64,000 bases of DNA from Paenibacillus tianjinensis (GCF_017086365.1 NZ_CP070969.1:1736001-1800000), one strand, 5' to 3'. Shown: positions 1 to 9,630, numbered from the stretch's first letter. Notes: generated by a model not told the origin, from the sequence alone. Numbers and translations are program-made.

Positions 1-207
1 AATTACCTTCCATTCATTGTACACGATTTTAATAAAAATGCGTCTTTTTCTTTGGCAGCTGTGTTAAAATAGGGGGTAACGTTTTTTGTGGGACTTCTGC
101 CCGCTAAAAAACCGCGAGACTTCGTTCACACTACTTGGCCGTACCCTAATATCTGCTTGCAGACGTAAGACGAGCCAAAGTCAACTCTGGAAAAGCGGGG
201 AATTTAC

Positions 208-1587
208 ATGCAGACTTTGCTGCTCTGGTTATTTTATATTTCTTCCTTCTACGCGTTCATTCCCGGAATGATCAGCAGGATTTTCGGCTATCGCGTATTT
301 CGCAAAGGCATCAAGCGGACCGAATTTGCCCTGACCTTTGATGATGGTCCGGACCCGCGCTATACACCGCAATTGCTGGATCTTCTCAAACAGTATGATG
401 CGAAGGCTACCTTCTTTGTCGTCGGGGCCCATGCGGAGCAGAATCCGGAGATTATTAAGCGTATGTATGATGAGGGACATCTCATCGGTATTCATAACTA
501 TGTACACAAGACGAATTGGCTGATGCGGCCTGCAACCGTCAAACAGCAAATTAAACGTACCGGTGACATTATTTACAGTATTACCGGCGAGCGGAGTACC
601 TATTACCGTCCGCCCTGGGGGATCGTTAACCTGTTCGACTTCTCCAAGCGCAGTCAGGTGCAGATTGTCTTGTGGTCGGCCATGTTCGGCGACTGGAAAG
701 AGAAGCTTGGTGCAGAACGGCTGACCGAAAAGCTGCTCACCAAGCTGGGCCCGGGTGAAGTCATGCTGCTGCATGATTGCGGCACAACCCTCGGGGCCGA
801 CCCCAAAGCTCCTGAGCATATGCTGATTGCACTGGAGCGGATGCTGGAAGAGGCTAGAAAACGGGGGCTCCGCAGTATCCGGGTGGATGAAATGATTGAG
901 CAGGTGCAGAAATCACCCATTCAGCAGCTCTCCTTCAGCAAACGGCTGGTCGTCGGATTATGGCTGGTCTGGGAGCAATGCTTTCAGTTCATGTTCCGCA
1001 TCAACACCATTGCTCCGGCGGATCCGTTTCTTCATTACCGGCTGCGCAAGTATCAAGGGGATCCGGTACAGATGGATAACGGTGAACGTCTGGTAAAAGG
1101 CGACAAGATTATTGAGCTGCACATCGATAACAGGCAGCTGTTCGAGCTGGGTGTGCATTCCCGGTCTTCGGCACAGCTTGCGATCCGTATGATCCGCCGC
1201 ATGGAGAAGGATCTGCCGGTCCTTGCCGAAAGAATTGCAACAGATCTTGACCTGGCTGAGGCTAAAGCGCTTTACGGGGTAAGCATGATCAACAGGGGCC
1301 CGGAGAAATTCGGATTCATGGTTCTCGACCTGCCGGACGGCTGGTTCGCCCGTTCGACCAAGTTCTATTTGAGCATTCTGCTGAGTGTCATTCATCCCTC
1401 AGGGGGGGCGCGCCTGAAAGTCCGAAGTGAGGTTCTCGTGCCGAAGATGATGCTGATGCCGGTATCGCAGCTGCTCGACCAGATGAATCAGCAGCGCCCT
1501 CAAAAACAGGTAAAGAGCCGTGAGCGGATTCGCGAAGAGGAGCTGTCCCTGGAAGCTGAGCTGCCGGGAGCGACAGTGGTACACTAG
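208..1587 (+). CDS. Polysaccharide deacetylase (NodB domain) with YkoP-like C-terminal domain
   Basis: This is a 459-residue protein. An N-terminal hydrophobic segment (residues 3-20) probably anchors it in the membrane. The NodB homology domain follows: TFDDGPD at 43-49, the metal-binding H96-x3-H100 pair, RPPWG at 134-138 and LLHD at 187-190. These are the motifs of carbohydrate esterase family 4, metal-dependent deacetylases of cell-wall polysaccharides or chitin oligomers. Residues from about 265 to 440 form a second domain that, from memory, resembles the small Bacillus protein YkoP, whose function is not established. The Shine-Dalgarno site (GCGGGG) is weak. The gene stands alone and ends in a strong terminator. 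The deacetylase fold is secure; the substrate is unknown. Confidence 0.88.
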   Translation: MQTLLLWLFYISSFYAFIPGMISRIFGYRVFRKGIKRTEFALTFDDGPDPRYTPQLLDLLKQYDAKATFFVVGAHAEQNPEIIKRMYDEGHLIGIHNYVHKTNWLMRPATVKQQIKRTGDIIYSITGERSTYYRPPWGIVNLFDFSKRSQVQIVLWSAMFGDWKEKLGAERLTEKLLTKLGPGEVMLLHDCGTTLGADPKAPEHMLIALERMLEEARKRGLRSIRVDEMIEQVQKSPIQQLSFSKRLVVGLWLVWEQCFQFMFRINTIAPADPFLHYRLRKYQGDPVQMDNGERLVKGDKIIELHIDNRQLFELGVHSRSSAQLAIRMIRRMEKDLPVLAERIATDLDLAEAKALYGVSMINRGPEKFGFMVLDLPDGWFARSTKFYLSILLSVIHPSGGARLKVRSEVLVPKMMLMPVSQLLDQMNQQRPQKQVKSRERIREEELSLEAELPGATVVH

Positions 1588-1666
1588 TTGTCTTTGCTTC
1601 AATATGTAAAGCTGCATGCCATTATATTTTCAATAACTGCTTGAACCTAATATAAAGACCGATACC

Positions 1667-1698
1667 AGACAGCGGCTCCTTGAGCCGCTGTCTTTTTC
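1667..1698 (+). terminator. Rho-independent terminator of the deacetylase gene
   Basis: A perfect 12-bp stem (1667-1678 with 1682-1693), a 3-nt loop and a run of T directly after it, 74 bases past the deacetylase stop codon. Confidence 0.9.
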
Positions 1699-1820
1699 AT
1701 TTTGATGATTTCTCAAAGAGGGAGGTTAGTTTAGCGAAAAAAAAGGATATTATTGGTCGTTCGTTGAAATTACAGATAAAGGTAAATGACGGATAAACGA
1801 ACTATTGAAAGGAGAAATAT

Positions 1821-2813
1821 ATGCTGAAATTGCCTGTTAATCATTCTGTTTTTTCTTCCGAAGCACTAGCGCCTGCACTAAAAGATCTTTATGAGATTGG
1901 GGACGTCATAGAATGCCGTTTTCTCTCGAACGGGCTTAATGATACTTATGTATTGAAGACCTCTACAGGGAAATACATACTGCGAATCTATAAAGTGAAA
2001 TGGCGAAGTATACATGACATTGCTTTTGAAGTGGAGATGCTGAATCACTTGGTCAGGAAGGGAATCCCTGTATCTGGTCCAGTGGCCAAAAGGGATGGCG
2101 GGTATATTACAGAAATGGATGCAGCTGAGGGACCACGCTTCGCGGTCCTGTTTACGTATGCGGAAGGCGGATATTCCGATAAAAAAGAGAGCTGTGATTT
2201 ATTTGGCGAACAAGTAGCAAAGATGCATCTGGCTATGGATGATTTCGAATGCGGGCATGAAAGGTTTGCGATTGATTTGAACCATCTGCTGAAGCAGCCG
2301 GTTCAATTGATTCGGCCTGCATTAGCCCACAGGCCTGAGGACTTGGACTTTCTGGACTCGTTGTCTAATTTATTGACGAACCGTATAAATGATATCTCCT
2401 CAGAGTTGGAATGGGGTGTCAGTCATGGTGATCTTCATGGAGGCAATGTACACTTTCATGAGAATTCCTTAACTCAATTCGATTTTGACTGCGGAGGCTT
2501 TGGCTGGAGATCCTATGATGTTTCTGTTTTTTTATGGGCAAAGGTTAGAGGGAGAGAGAAGGAGCATTTTAATAATGAGTTGTGGGATGTTTTCCTGCAA
2601 TCCTACCAAAAGCACAAAGGATTATCTGAATCCGATCTTAAGGCGATCCCTTTGTTTGTAGCGATCAGGGAAATATGGTTGATGGGTCTCCACACCGGCA
2701 ACGCAGAGGTTTGGGGTGGCGGATGGCAAAATGATCATTATTTTGATACCAACCTGCAGTTTCTGCGGAATTGGTGTGAGTTTCATTCTATCGTTGAGCA
2801 GAGGAAAGGGTGA
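1821..2813 (+). CDS. APH/choline-kinase-fold phosphotransferase
   Basis: This is a 330-residue soluble protein of the aminoglycoside phosphotransferase / homoserine kinase type II fold. The catalytic loop HGDLHGGN lies at 202-209 and the metal-binding segment DFD at 221-223. The N-terminal region carries the expected nucleotide-binding strands (residues 30-60). It transfers phosphate from ATP to a small hydroxyl compound. The substrate cannot be read from the sequence; an antibiotic-resistance role is possible but not supported. A good Shine-Dalgarno site (AAAGGAGA) precedes the ATG. A GNAT gene starts 7 bases after its stop, so the two are probably co-transcribed. Confidence 0.82.
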   Translation: MLKLPVNHSVFSSEALAPALKDLYEIGDVIECRFLSNGLNDTYVLKTSTGKYILRIYKVKWRSIHDIAFEVEMLNHLVRKGIPVSGPVAKRDGGYITEMDAAEGPRFAVLFTYAEGGYSDKKESCDLFGEQVAKMHLAMDDFECGHERFAIDLNHLLKQPVQLIRPALAHRPEDLDFLDSLSNLLTNRINDISSELEWGVSHGDLHGGNVHFHENSLTQFDFDCGGFGWRSYDVSVFLWAKVRGREKEHFNNELWDVFLQSYQKHKGLSESDLKAIPLFVAIREIWLMGLHTGNAEVWGGGWQNDHYFDTNLQFLRNWCEFHSIVEQRKG

Positions 2814-2820
2814 TATTGTA

Positions 2821-3687
2821 ATGCAATTTAAGTTGTATACGGATGTGCATGAGTTTTACATGGATACCTATGATGTGCTGATGCGTCATGAAGCACAAAA
2901 TTTGATTCCTCTTGGCAATATCATAATTGGGCATGAAGGAAAAGACAAAACAGACTGGCGGGACCCTGTAAATTGGCTTATGGCAACTATTTCAGATGCT
3001 AAGGGCATACAGCTTACCGCCGTAATGACACCGCCACACAATATTACGCTTTATGCAACAGACAACATACTGAACCCGGAAGCTATAAACTGTCTGATAG
3101 ATGGGCTGAAAGACCATGAAATTCCAGGTGTGATAACCGAAAAAACCTTGGCAGAGTATTTTGCCAAAGAATATACCCTGCGCAAGGGAATAACTTTTAC
3201 AACAACGATGAGCCAGCGTATATATGAACTTACGGCAGTAAACCCAGACATTCAAAAGGTTGGCATCGTTCGATTGCTGGATGAAAAGGATATTCACTTT
3301 TTCCCATACTGGGCTGAAGCATTTTATGCAGCGGTGAGTTATGGCAAAACAGAAATGTCCATCCCGCAAGATGCAGACCCTTACCTCTACCGAATAGCAT
3401 CGAAAAAAATCTATATTTTAGAGGACAACGGGATCCCCGTTTCTATGGCTGGATATACAAGGGTAATGCAGACGGCTATTGGCTTGGCATTTGTATATAC
3501 CCCTCCATATGAGCGCAAGAAGGGTTACGCTACTTCAATTGTGGCGCAAATAAGCCAGCATGCATTGGATAAAGGATATACTAAATGCGTCTTATATACG
3601 GACTTAGCAAATCCCATATCTAATAGCATTTATCAAAAGATAGGTTATAGGCCAATTTGTGATTCGCTCGAGTTAAAATTTGAATAG
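2821..3687 (+). CDS. GNAT family N-acetyltransferase
   Basis: This is a 288-residue protein. The open frame extends upstream into the kinase gene, but the ATG at 2821, placed after a GGAAAGGG Shine-Dalgarno site, is the likely start. The C-terminal part (about 200-288) holds the acetyl-CoA binding signature: YERKKGYAT, containing the R-x-x-G-x-A core, followed by a conserved NxIYQKIGY segment. The N-terminal half is a divergent GNAT-like extension. The acceptor substrate is unknown. It follows the kinase gene with a 7-base gap and is probably translated from the same transcript. Confidence 0.82.
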   Translation: MQFKLYTDVHEFYMDTYDVLMRHEAQNLIPLGNIIIGHEGKDKTDWRDPVNWLMATISDAKGIQLTAVMTPPHNITLYATDNILNPEAINCLIDGLKDHEIPGVITEKTLAEYFAKEYTLRKGITFTTTMSQRIYELTAVNPDIQKVGIVRLLDEKDIHFFPYWAEAFYAAVSYGKTEMSIPQDADPYLYRIASKKIYILEDNGIPVSMAGYTRVMQTAIGLAFVYTPPYERKKGYATSIVAQISQHALDKGYTKCVLYTDLANPISNSIYQKIGYRPICDSLELKFE

Positions 3688-3760
3688 CAGAACGATGCGG
3701 ACAGAACTTCTCCTGCCTTAGAAAATACTATCGCATTTGCAATTTCCGGCGGGCAAACTA

Positions 3761-3798
3761 AAAAAGAGTCCCGGACGCATCACGCGTCCGGGACTCTT
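3761..3798 (-). terminator. Terminator of ilvD, possibly bidirectional
   Basis: A perfect 13-bp GC-rich stem (3766-3778 with 3784-3796). On the minus strand it is followed by at least five T, placing it just past the ilvD stop. It may also stop transcription arriving from the GNAT gene. Confidence 0.85.
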
Positions 3799-3817
3799 CA
3801 TAGCGAGGTCGGAAGAA

Positions 3818-5503
3818 TTAGATCTTCAACACGCCGCCTTTGCTTGCATTGGTAACGAGTGCGGAATAACGGGCAAGGTAGCCTTTTTTGACCTTAGGCT
3901 CAAAGCCTTTCCAGCCGGAGCGTCGGATAGCAAGGGTTTCTTCATCAACCAGCAGCTCAATCTTGCGGTTGATCAGATCCAGCTCGATGATGTCGCCGTC
4001 TTCAACGAACGCGATAGGTCCGCCTTCAGCAGCTTCCGGTGAGATGTGGCCGATGCTGATGCCGCGGGATGCGCCGGAGAAACGTCCGTCGGTGATCAAG
4101 CCGACTTTGGCGCCGAGGCCCATGCCGACGATCTGGGAGGTAGGGGCAAGCATTTCCGGCATGCCCGGTCCGCCCTTCGGACCTTCATAACGGATAACTA
4201 CGACATGGCCTTCTTTAACCTTGCCGTTAGCGATGCCTTCCAGTGCAGTTTCCTGCGAATCGAAGCAGATCGCAGGTCCTTTGTGGTAGCCGCCTACAGA
4301 TGCGTCAACCGCACCGACCTTGATGATCGAGCCTTCCGGTGCCAGGTTGCCGTACAGCACAGCCAGGCCGCCTACTTCGGAGTAAGGATTGTCGAGCTTA
4401 TGAATGACGCTGGTATCCAGAATTTCGTGCCCGCGGACATTCTCGGCAATTGTTTTGCCGGTAACGGTCATGCAGTCGCCGAAGAGAGCGCCCGGCTTCT
4501 TAAGCAGCTCGTTCAGCACGGCGCTTACGCCGCCTGCACGGTCAACGTCTTCGATGAAGATGTCGGAGGCAGGAGCCAGCTTGGCCAGATAAGGTACGCG
4601 GTTAGCCACTTCATTGATCCGCTCCAGCGGATAATCAATTTCAGCTTCCTGAGCCAGGGCCAGGGTATGAAGTACGGTGTTTGTAGAGCCGCCCATTGCC
4701 ATATCAAGGGCAAAGGCGTTGTCGAGAGATTCCTTGGTTACGATATCGCGCGGCTTCAGATCCAGCTTAATCAGCTCCATCAGCTGTGTCGCTGATTTGC
4801 GGACGAAGTCTCTGCGTTCTTCAGCTACGGCCAGGATGGTACCGTTGCCCGGAAGAGCGAGGCCCATAGCTTCGGCCAGACAGTTCATGGAATTCGCGGT
4901 AAACATACCGGAGCAAGAGCCGCAGGTAGGACAGCCGAATTGTTCCAGTTCCAGCAGTTCGGCGTCATTGATCTTGCCGACTTGATGCGCGCCTACGCCT
5001 TCAAATACAGAGGTGAGGGAAAGCTTCTTGCCTTTGCTGTCTACGCCGGCTTTCATCGGTCCGCCGCTGACGAAGATGGTCGGGATGTTGACACGCAAAG
5101 CGCCCATCATCATGCCCGGTGTGATTTTATCACAGTTGGGAATGCAGACCATGCCGTCGAACCAGTGCGCGGATACAACGGTTTCCAGGGCGTCGGCGAT
5201 GATCTCGCGGCTTGGCAGGGAATAACGCATGCCGATGTGGCCCATGGCGATTCCGTCGTCTACACCGATCGTGTTGAACTCAAACGGCACACCGCCGGCT
5301 TCGCGGATAGCTTCCTTGACGATTTTGCCGAATTCCTGCAGATGCACATGACCCGGTACAATATCAATATAGGAGTTGCAGACCGCGATAAACGGTTTGC
5401 CGAAATCCTCCTCTTTTACTCCGGCGGCACGCAGCAGACTGCGGTGTGGAGCCCGGTCAAAGCCTTTTTTAATCATGTCTGAACGCATTTTCTTGGCTGC
5501 CAT
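3818..5503 (-). CDS. ilvD: Dihydroxy-acid dehydratase
   Basis: This 561-residue enzyme dehydrates 2,3-dihydroxy-isovalerate and 2,3-dihydroxy-3-methylvalerate, the third common step of valine and isoleucine synthesis and the entry to leucine synthesis. Diagnostic features are the N-terminal Cys42, the PNCDKITPG segment (Cys124, Lys126) and [12 protein letters not shown] with Cys197, which ligate the iron-sulfur cluster and metal, and the GGPGMPEM and DGRFSGAS motifs near the C-terminus. The length is normal for the family. A strong AGGAGGG site lies 9-10 bases before the ATG. It is monocistronic and separated from other branched-chain amino acid genes. No T-box was found upstream. Confidence 0.97.
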   Translation of the reverse strand: MAAKKMRSDMIKKGFDRAPHRSLLRAAGVKEEDFGKPFIAVCNSYIDIVPGHVHLQEFGKIVKEAIREAGGVPFEFNTIGVDDGIAMGHIGMRYSLPSREIIADALETVVSAHWFDGMVCIPNCDKITPGMMMGALRVNIPTIFVSGGPMKAGVDSKGKKLSLTSVFEGVGAHQVGKINDAELLELEQFGCPTCGSCSGMFTANSMNCLAEAMGLALPGNGTILAVAEERRDFVRKSATQLMELIKLDLKPRDIVTKESLDNAFALDMAMGGSTNTVLHTLALAQEAEIDYPLERINEVANRVPYLAKLAPASDIFIEDVDRAGGVSAVLNELLKKPGALFGDCMTVTGKTIAENVRGHEILDTSVIHKLDNPYSEVGGLAVLYGNLAPEGSIIKVGAVDASVGGYHKGPAICFDSQETALEGIANGKVKEGHVVVIRYEGPKGGPGMPEMLAPTSQIVGMGLGAKVGLITDGRFSGASRGISIGHISPEAAEGGPIAFVEDGDIIELDLINRKIELLVDEETLAIRRSGWKGFEPKVKKGYLARYSALVTNASKGGVLKI

Positions 5504-5520
5504 AATGAAAATTCCCTCCT

Positions 5521-6000
5521 GAATGTTTGGTAGTCTAAAAAATTGCAGAACGAATATAGTGTCGCATTAACGCATTGCAATCCCGAAATATGCGTATCTG
5601 CGGTTTATAGAAAGAACGGGGTCCAGCTTCGGGTAGCAGAAGGAGGGCGGAGCCGTTTCTATAAAAAACTAGGCATTGTAGTAAACAAAGCTGGATGATC
5701 CTGCTGGAGGAAGCAGCCAGCTTTGTTATAAGAGAGTCTATCACAAAAGGCCTATTTTTTCTACCGGACAATGTGAAGTTTGTCGCACCGGGGGAACTGT
5801 CAGCGGATTGCTGGAAGACGGATACGTCTGGTGAGTAAGTGAAGTGAAGGAAGGAACATTATTTAATAGTCTCATATACAATGGATCAGGCCGGAGAATC
5901 TCCGGCCGGAAATTACAATAACGCCCCGCTTCGTGAGCGGATACTCACTCCTTAAGCAGGGCGTTCGTTTATTGAATGGGGCTGGAATAGACCGGTAATG
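5521..6000. other. Gene-free, hairpin-rich spacer between ilvD and an acyltransferase gene
   Basis: No supportable gene lies in these 480 bases. Three long inverted repeats are visible: 5604-5613 with 5656-5665 (10 bp, plus CGG/CCG inside), 5684-5694 with 5717-5727 (11 bp, extended by an inner 5-bp stem) and 5889-5896 with 5900-5907 (8 bp, 3-nt loop). A 7-bp stem at 5920-5926/5959-5965 may terminate the acyltransferase transcript. Their role is unknown. Confidence 0.5.
5553..5580 (-). promoter_or_regulatory. Candidate promoter of ilvD
   Basis: Read on the minus strand, TTGCAA, a 16-base spacer and TATATT lie about 50-75 bases upstream of the ilvD start codon. Confidence 0.4.
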
Positions 6001-7041
6001 TCAGGGTGTGCGGCGCAGGGCGGCGCGCTGCAGCGTGATCATCCAGTTCACAGACGGTTCAACCAGCGGGTGAAGCAGCCGTTTGACTGCCGGCTGGGCC
6101 AGCAGCACGGTGAGGAGTACGGCAGTGAGCAGTACAAGAGCGGCCCCTGCAGCATTGCCGATATAGTCATAGATTCCGGAAGCGGCGGCAAGACGGACAA
6201 CAAGGCCGTGAAGCAGGAAGACGTACAGCGTACGGCGGCCCCAGTCGGTCATCCGGCTCAGCCCGTAAGGGACGAGCCCCAGAAAGGCTAGCGAAGCAAT
6301 AATCTGCACAGCATATAGCGTCAGGCGGTACAAACCTGCGTACCATTCCTCCGCTCCAAGCTGCATATAAGTCATGTTGCCATACAGCCAGCCGAGTGGA
6401 ATATCCGGGCCCGATACAGCCAGAACAACAAGGATTAGAAGGGAGGCAGCAGCTGCTGCGGCCTTAATATATTTCTGATACAGCTTGGCGAAGGCGGCAA
6501 AGGAAAAATGATAGCCGATTACGAAATACGGCAGATATACAAAGGTGCGGCTGATGCTAAACCATACCCCGTCAACCTGTAAATATCCGACAGCAACTCC
6601 CGCAGCTACGGCGAAGGCGATTTGAGCGGTTTTGGACCACTTGCCCATGCCGAGCATCAGCAGACGCCAGCAGGCATGACTGGCCAGGAACCATAACAGC
6701 AGATAAGGTGCGAATATAGAATGATGTATGCCTTTTACATGAAAGAGGGAAACATCCAGCGCAGAATACAGACTCTGAAAAATCAGGTACTGCATGCCGA
6801 TCTGAAGCAGTACTTTACGGCCTGCGGCCCCGTTCAGGCTCTGCTTCGCGAAATAACCGGTAACAAGCACGAACAGCGGCATATGAAAACTGAAGATCCA
6901 CATATACAGCCCGTGCATGCCATTCATTCTGGTGATTAGAGGTTCGATAGCATTGCCGGCAAACACAGTGATGATAAGCATGAAACGCAGGTTGAGAAAA
7001 AAGGTTTCCCCACGCGCCTCCAGCGGATTTTCCCTTACCAT
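6001..7041 (-). CDS. Membrane acyltransferase, fucose 4-O-acetylase type
   Basis: This 346-residue integral membrane protein has about ten hydrophobic helices. The segment FSFHMPLFVLVTGYF near residues 50-64 is typical of the acyltransferase 3 superfamily branch that includes fucose 4-O-acetylase-like proteins. Such enzymes usually acetylate extracellular or cell-wall sugars. No neighbouring polysaccharide gene indicates the substrate. The start is preceded by a GGGGG stretch on the minus strand. It appears monocistronic. Confidence 0.75.
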   Translation of the reverse strand: MVRENPLEARGETFFLNLRFMLIITVFAGNAIEPLITRMNGMHGLYMWIFSFHMPLFVLVTGYFAKQSLNGAAGRKVLLQIGMQYLIFQSLYSALDVSLFHVKGIHHSIFAPYLLLWFLASHACWRLLMLGMGKWSKTAQIAFAVAAGVAVGYLQVDGVWFSISRTFVYLPYFVIGYHFSFAAFAKLYQKYIKAAAAAASLLILVVLAVSGPDIPLGWLYGNMTYMQLGAEEWYAGLYRLTLYAVQIIASLAFLGLVPYGLSRMTDWGRRTLYVFLLHGLVVRLAAASGIYDYIGNAAGAALVLLTAVLLTVLLAQPAVKRLLHPLVEPSVNWMITLQRAALRRTP

Positions 7042-7133
7042 AACCTAACCCCCAAAAGTTGATCTATAAAAATAAATTAATTTAATTTTAAAATACATGA
7101 TTTCAGGTTTTGATATTGTGAATTCAATCACAA

Positions 7134-7148
7134 TGGAAAGCGCTATCA
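7134..7148 (+). promoter_or_regulatory. cre-like catabolite control site
   Basis: Matches the Bacillus cre consensus WTGNAANCGNWNNCW at all but one fixed position. It lies 31 bases before the -35 of the alpha/beta hydrolase operon and about 90 bases upstream of the divergent acyltransferase start. Confidence 0.4.
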
Positions 7149-7178
7149 GGCGGATTAATTGTGGCGATCTGTTGAAGG

Positions 7179-7207
7179 TTGTTTGATTTCTTTGATTACT
7201 CTATAAT
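7179..7207 (+). promoter_or_regulatory. Promoter of the hydrolase-HAD-sirtuin run
   Basis: TTGTTT, a 17-base spacer and a perfect TATAAT. It overlaps the longest possible open frame, which shows that translation must begin downstream, at TTG 7239. Confidence 0.7.
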
Positions 7208-7238
7208 TTTCTGTATGCAGTACACGGGAGTGAAACTA

Positions 7239-7979
7239 TTGAAGAAATTGATATCCAGACGAAGAGTCCTCCTTTCACTTGCAGTGCTTCTGGTTATAGC
7301 GGGAATTCTGCTCTGGAGATATTTGACCCCTTATGCCCCTGCTGAGAATGCCGAGTCTGCGCTGATCTCTGCAGGAGGAGTAACAGTAGAACAGAATGAT
7401 AACTGGATTTCGTTTGAACCATCGGTAATATCGGGTACGGCAGTGATTTTCTATCCGGGCGCACTGGTTGAGGCCGAGGCTTATGCGCCGTTGGCCCACA
7501 AAATCGCTGCCGCAGGGCATCCGTTTTACATAGCCAAAATGCCGCTCAACCTGGCGGTCATTAAGGGAGATGCCGCAGATGAAATGATCCGTGTGCATCC
7601 CCGGCAGTCCTTTGTGCTGGGCGGCCATTCTCTGGGCGGTGTGATGGCGTCGCGTTATGCTGCCGGACATGCGGACCAGCTGGAAGGCGTGTTTTTCCTG
7701 GCCTCTTATCCGGACGAGAAAGGCAACCTCAAAGATACTACACTGTCAGTCTTATCTGTGCTTGGAACGGAGGATAAGGTAGTCGACAGAGACAATTACA
7801 ATGAAGGCCGGGCTTATTTGCCGGGCAATACGGTATACTACTCCGTCACTGGCGGTAATCACGCCCAGTTCGGAAGCTACGGTCCCCAGAAAGGTGACGG
7901 GGAAGCGAAGATTACCGAAGAAGAGCAGCAGAACCGCACAGCACGGGCGATGCTGGACTGGCTGGGCAATCTTCGTTAG
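7239..7979 (+). CDS. Membrane-anchored alpha/beta hydrolase
   Basis: The start is set at TTG 7239 because a promoter occupies 7179-7207 and a GGGAGTG site lies 6-7 bases upstream of this TTG. The 246-residue product has an N-terminal membrane anchor (about 10-27) followed by an alpha/beta hydrolase domain. The nucleophile elbow is GGHSLGG with Ser131, a probable acid lies in the GTEDKVVD segment, and the catalytic histidine is in GGNHAQFG. The domain is probably outside the cell. The substrate is unknown; esterase or lipase-like activity is plausible. A HAD phosphatase gene follows after 27 bases. Confidence 0.8.
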   Translation: MKKLISRRRVLLSLAVLLVIAGILLWRYLTPYAPAENAESALISAGGVTVEQNDNWISFEPSVISGTAVIFYPGALVEAEAYAPLAHKIAAAGHPFYIAKMPLNLAVIKGDAADEMIRVHPRQSFVLGGHSLGGVMASRYAAGHADQLEGVFFLASYPDEKGNLKDTTLSVLSVLGTEDKVVDRDNYNEGRAYLPGNTVYYSVTGGNHAQFGSYGPQKGDGEAKITEEEQQNRTARAMLDWLGNLR

Positions 7980-8006
7980 CACGTAACGTGAGAGAGGAGG
8001 CGGAGC

Positions 8007-8771
8007 ATGCCGCTGCTGCATGTGAATGATTTATCGGTACCCTGCCAAGCCATTTTATTCGACAAGGACGGCACGCTGCTGGATCTGCTAGCAACCTGGG
8101 GAACCTGGGCTGAACTGGTCCTGCAGGGGCTGGGCGAGCAGCTGGCGCTGATTGGAGACGGCTTCAGCGGCGATCTGTCCGGGGTGCTCGGCACCCGGCA
8201 TGATGCTTCCGGCCGGGTGATTGGCTACGATCCGGCCGGGCCGCTCTCCATGGCTACCGCTGAGGAGACTTACGGCATTCTGGCCTGGCATCTGTACAGC
8301 GCCGGGGTTCCCTGGAACGAGGCGGTGACGAGGGTCACGGCCATTGCCAAAGAGGCGATGAACGAACTGCGGACCCGCCGCTTTGCAGCACCTTTGCCGG
8401 AACTGCTGCCGTTCCTGCAGCAATGTGCCGCCGCCTCCATAAAGCTTGGAGTCGTCACTTCTGACGGCTCCGGGACGACTGGAGAGCAGCTGGAGTGGAT
8501 GGGTATTACCGGATACTTTCATATTATTGTAACAAGGGACCGGGTTAGCCGCGGCAAGCCGGCTCCTGAAATGGCTGAAACGGCTTGCCGTGAGCTTGGA
8601 ATTCCGCCGGAGTATACAGTCATCATCGGCGACAGTAATGCAGATATGCAGCTCGGTAAAGGTGCCGGCCTGCGCCTCTCCATCGGGATTTCCCCGGAGG
8701 GATCCGCCGGTCATTTACTGGATGCTGACACTGTAATTGCCGGTTATCATGAGCTTCGCCTTACATGTTGA
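8007..8771 (+). CDS. HAD-superfamily phosphatase (Gph-like)
   Basis: This is a 254-residue cytosolic protein with all four haloacid dehalogenase motifs: DKDGT (nucleophile Asp19, acid/base Asp21), a VVTSDGS segment for motif II, the lysine of RGKPAPE for motif III and IIGDSNAD for motif IV. The helical cap lies between motifs I and II (C1 type), as in phosphoglycolate phosphatases. It probably removes phosphate from a small metabolite; the exact substrate is not evident. A GAGGAGG site precedes the ATG. It sits between the hydrolase and the sirtuin gene, with 27- and 30-base gaps, indicating an operon. Confidence 0.85.
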   Translation: MPLLHVNDLSVPCQAILFDKDGTLLDLLATWGTWAELVLQGLGEQLALIGDGFSGDLSGVLGTRHDASGRVIGYDPAGPLSMATAEETYGILAWHLYSAGVPWNEAVTRVTAIAKEAMNELRTRRFAAPLPELLPFLQQCAAASIKLGVVTSDGSGTTGEQLEWMGITGYFHIIVTRDRVSRGKPAPEMAETACRELGIPPEYTVIIGDSNADMQLGKGAGLRLSIGISPEGSAGHLLDADTVIAGYHELRLTC

Positions 8772-8801
8772 ACTCTTGCTAAGAAAGGATGCGTGTAGAC
8801 C

Positions 8802-9539
8802 ATGGATCAATTGCAGACACTGGTTTCCTGGATCAAGGACAGCGGCAACATTGTATTTTTCGGAGGGGCAGGCACCTCTACCGAAAGCGGGATTCCGGAT
8901 TTCCGCTCCGCAGCGGGCTTATATCAGAGTGAGCATAACTCCCCGTATCCGCCTGAAGTGATGCTAAGCCGCAGATTTTTTATGTCCTCACCGGACATTT
9001 TTTTTGATTTCTACCGCAGCAAAATGATCCACCCGGACGCACCCCCGAACGGTGCCCACCTGCTGCTGGCAGAGCTTGAGCGCCAAGGCAGGCTGAAGGC
9101 GGTAATCACCCAGAATATCGACGGGCTGCATCAGCTTGCCGGAAGCCGCACTGTATTCGAGCTGCACGGCTCGATACACCGCAATCATTGCATGAGCTGC
9201 AGCCGGTTTTACGATCTGAATCAGATCATTGAGTCGGCTGAGCGGGTGCCCCGCTGCCCCGAATGCGGCGGCATCATTAAGCCAGATGTAGTGCTGTATG
9301 AGGAAGAGCTGGATCATGATGTGCTGTTAGGCTCCATCGCGGCAATAGCCGCTGCTGATCTGCTGATCATCGGCGGAACCTCGCTTACCGTGCAGCCGGC
9401 AGCCAGTCTCGTCACCTATTTTCACGGACGGCATACGGTCCTGCTGAACGGCGAGCCGACTCCCTACGACCATCATGCTGATCTGATCATAACGGACCGG
9501 ATCGGTGAGGTTATGGGGAGAATTCAAGAGCTGCTTTGA
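8802..9539 (+). CDS. NAD-dependent protein deacylase, Sir2 family
   Basis: This 245-residue protein carries the sirtuin signature: GAGTSTESGIPDFRS (22-36) for NAD binding, TQNIDGLH (103-110), catalytic His122 in ELHGS, and a structural zinc site of four cysteines (130, 133, 152, 155). The product removes acetyl or acyl groups from lysine side chains, consuming NAD, and so may regulate metabolic enzymes. The length is typical of bacterial CobB/SrtN proteins. It lies 30 bases after the HAD gene and is probably the third gene of that operon. Confidence 0.93.
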   Translation: MDQLQTLVSWIKDSGNIVFFGGAGTSTESGIPDFRSAAGLYQSEHNSPYPPEVMLSRRFFMSSPDIFFDFYRSKMIHPDAPPNGAHLLLAELERQGRLKAVITQNIDGLHQLAGSRTVFELHGSIHRNHCMSCSRFYDLNQIIESAERVPRCPECGGIIKPDVVLYEEELDHDVLLGSIAAIAAADLLIIGGTSLTVQPAASLVTYFHGRHTVLLNGEPTPYDHHADLIITDRIGEVMGRIQELL

Positions 9540-9630
9540 ACGGTTTTCTAGTATGTGAGATTACAATGGAGGCGTACGGTTTAAAATAGGGTAATGCAGC
9601 ATCAGAGGAAACGAGAGGCAGGGATCGGCA

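Noticed and set aside
1..75. Promoter of the deacetylase near TTGGCA and TTAAAA
   Set aside because: Spacing between the hexamers is only about six bases.
86..271. 61-codon frame at the window start
   Set aside because: It overlaps the deacetylase start in another frame and has no ribosome site or recognisable domain.
4046..4795. 249-codon antisense frame inside ilvD
   Set aside because: Entirely within ilvD, with no independent start signals.
5535..5771. 78-codon minus-strand frame upstream of ilvD, rich in Leu and Ile, resembling an attenuator leader peptide
   Set aside because: TTG start without a ribosome site; it overlaps hairpins and the candidate promoter. Peptide-based attenuation of ilvD is not expected in this group.
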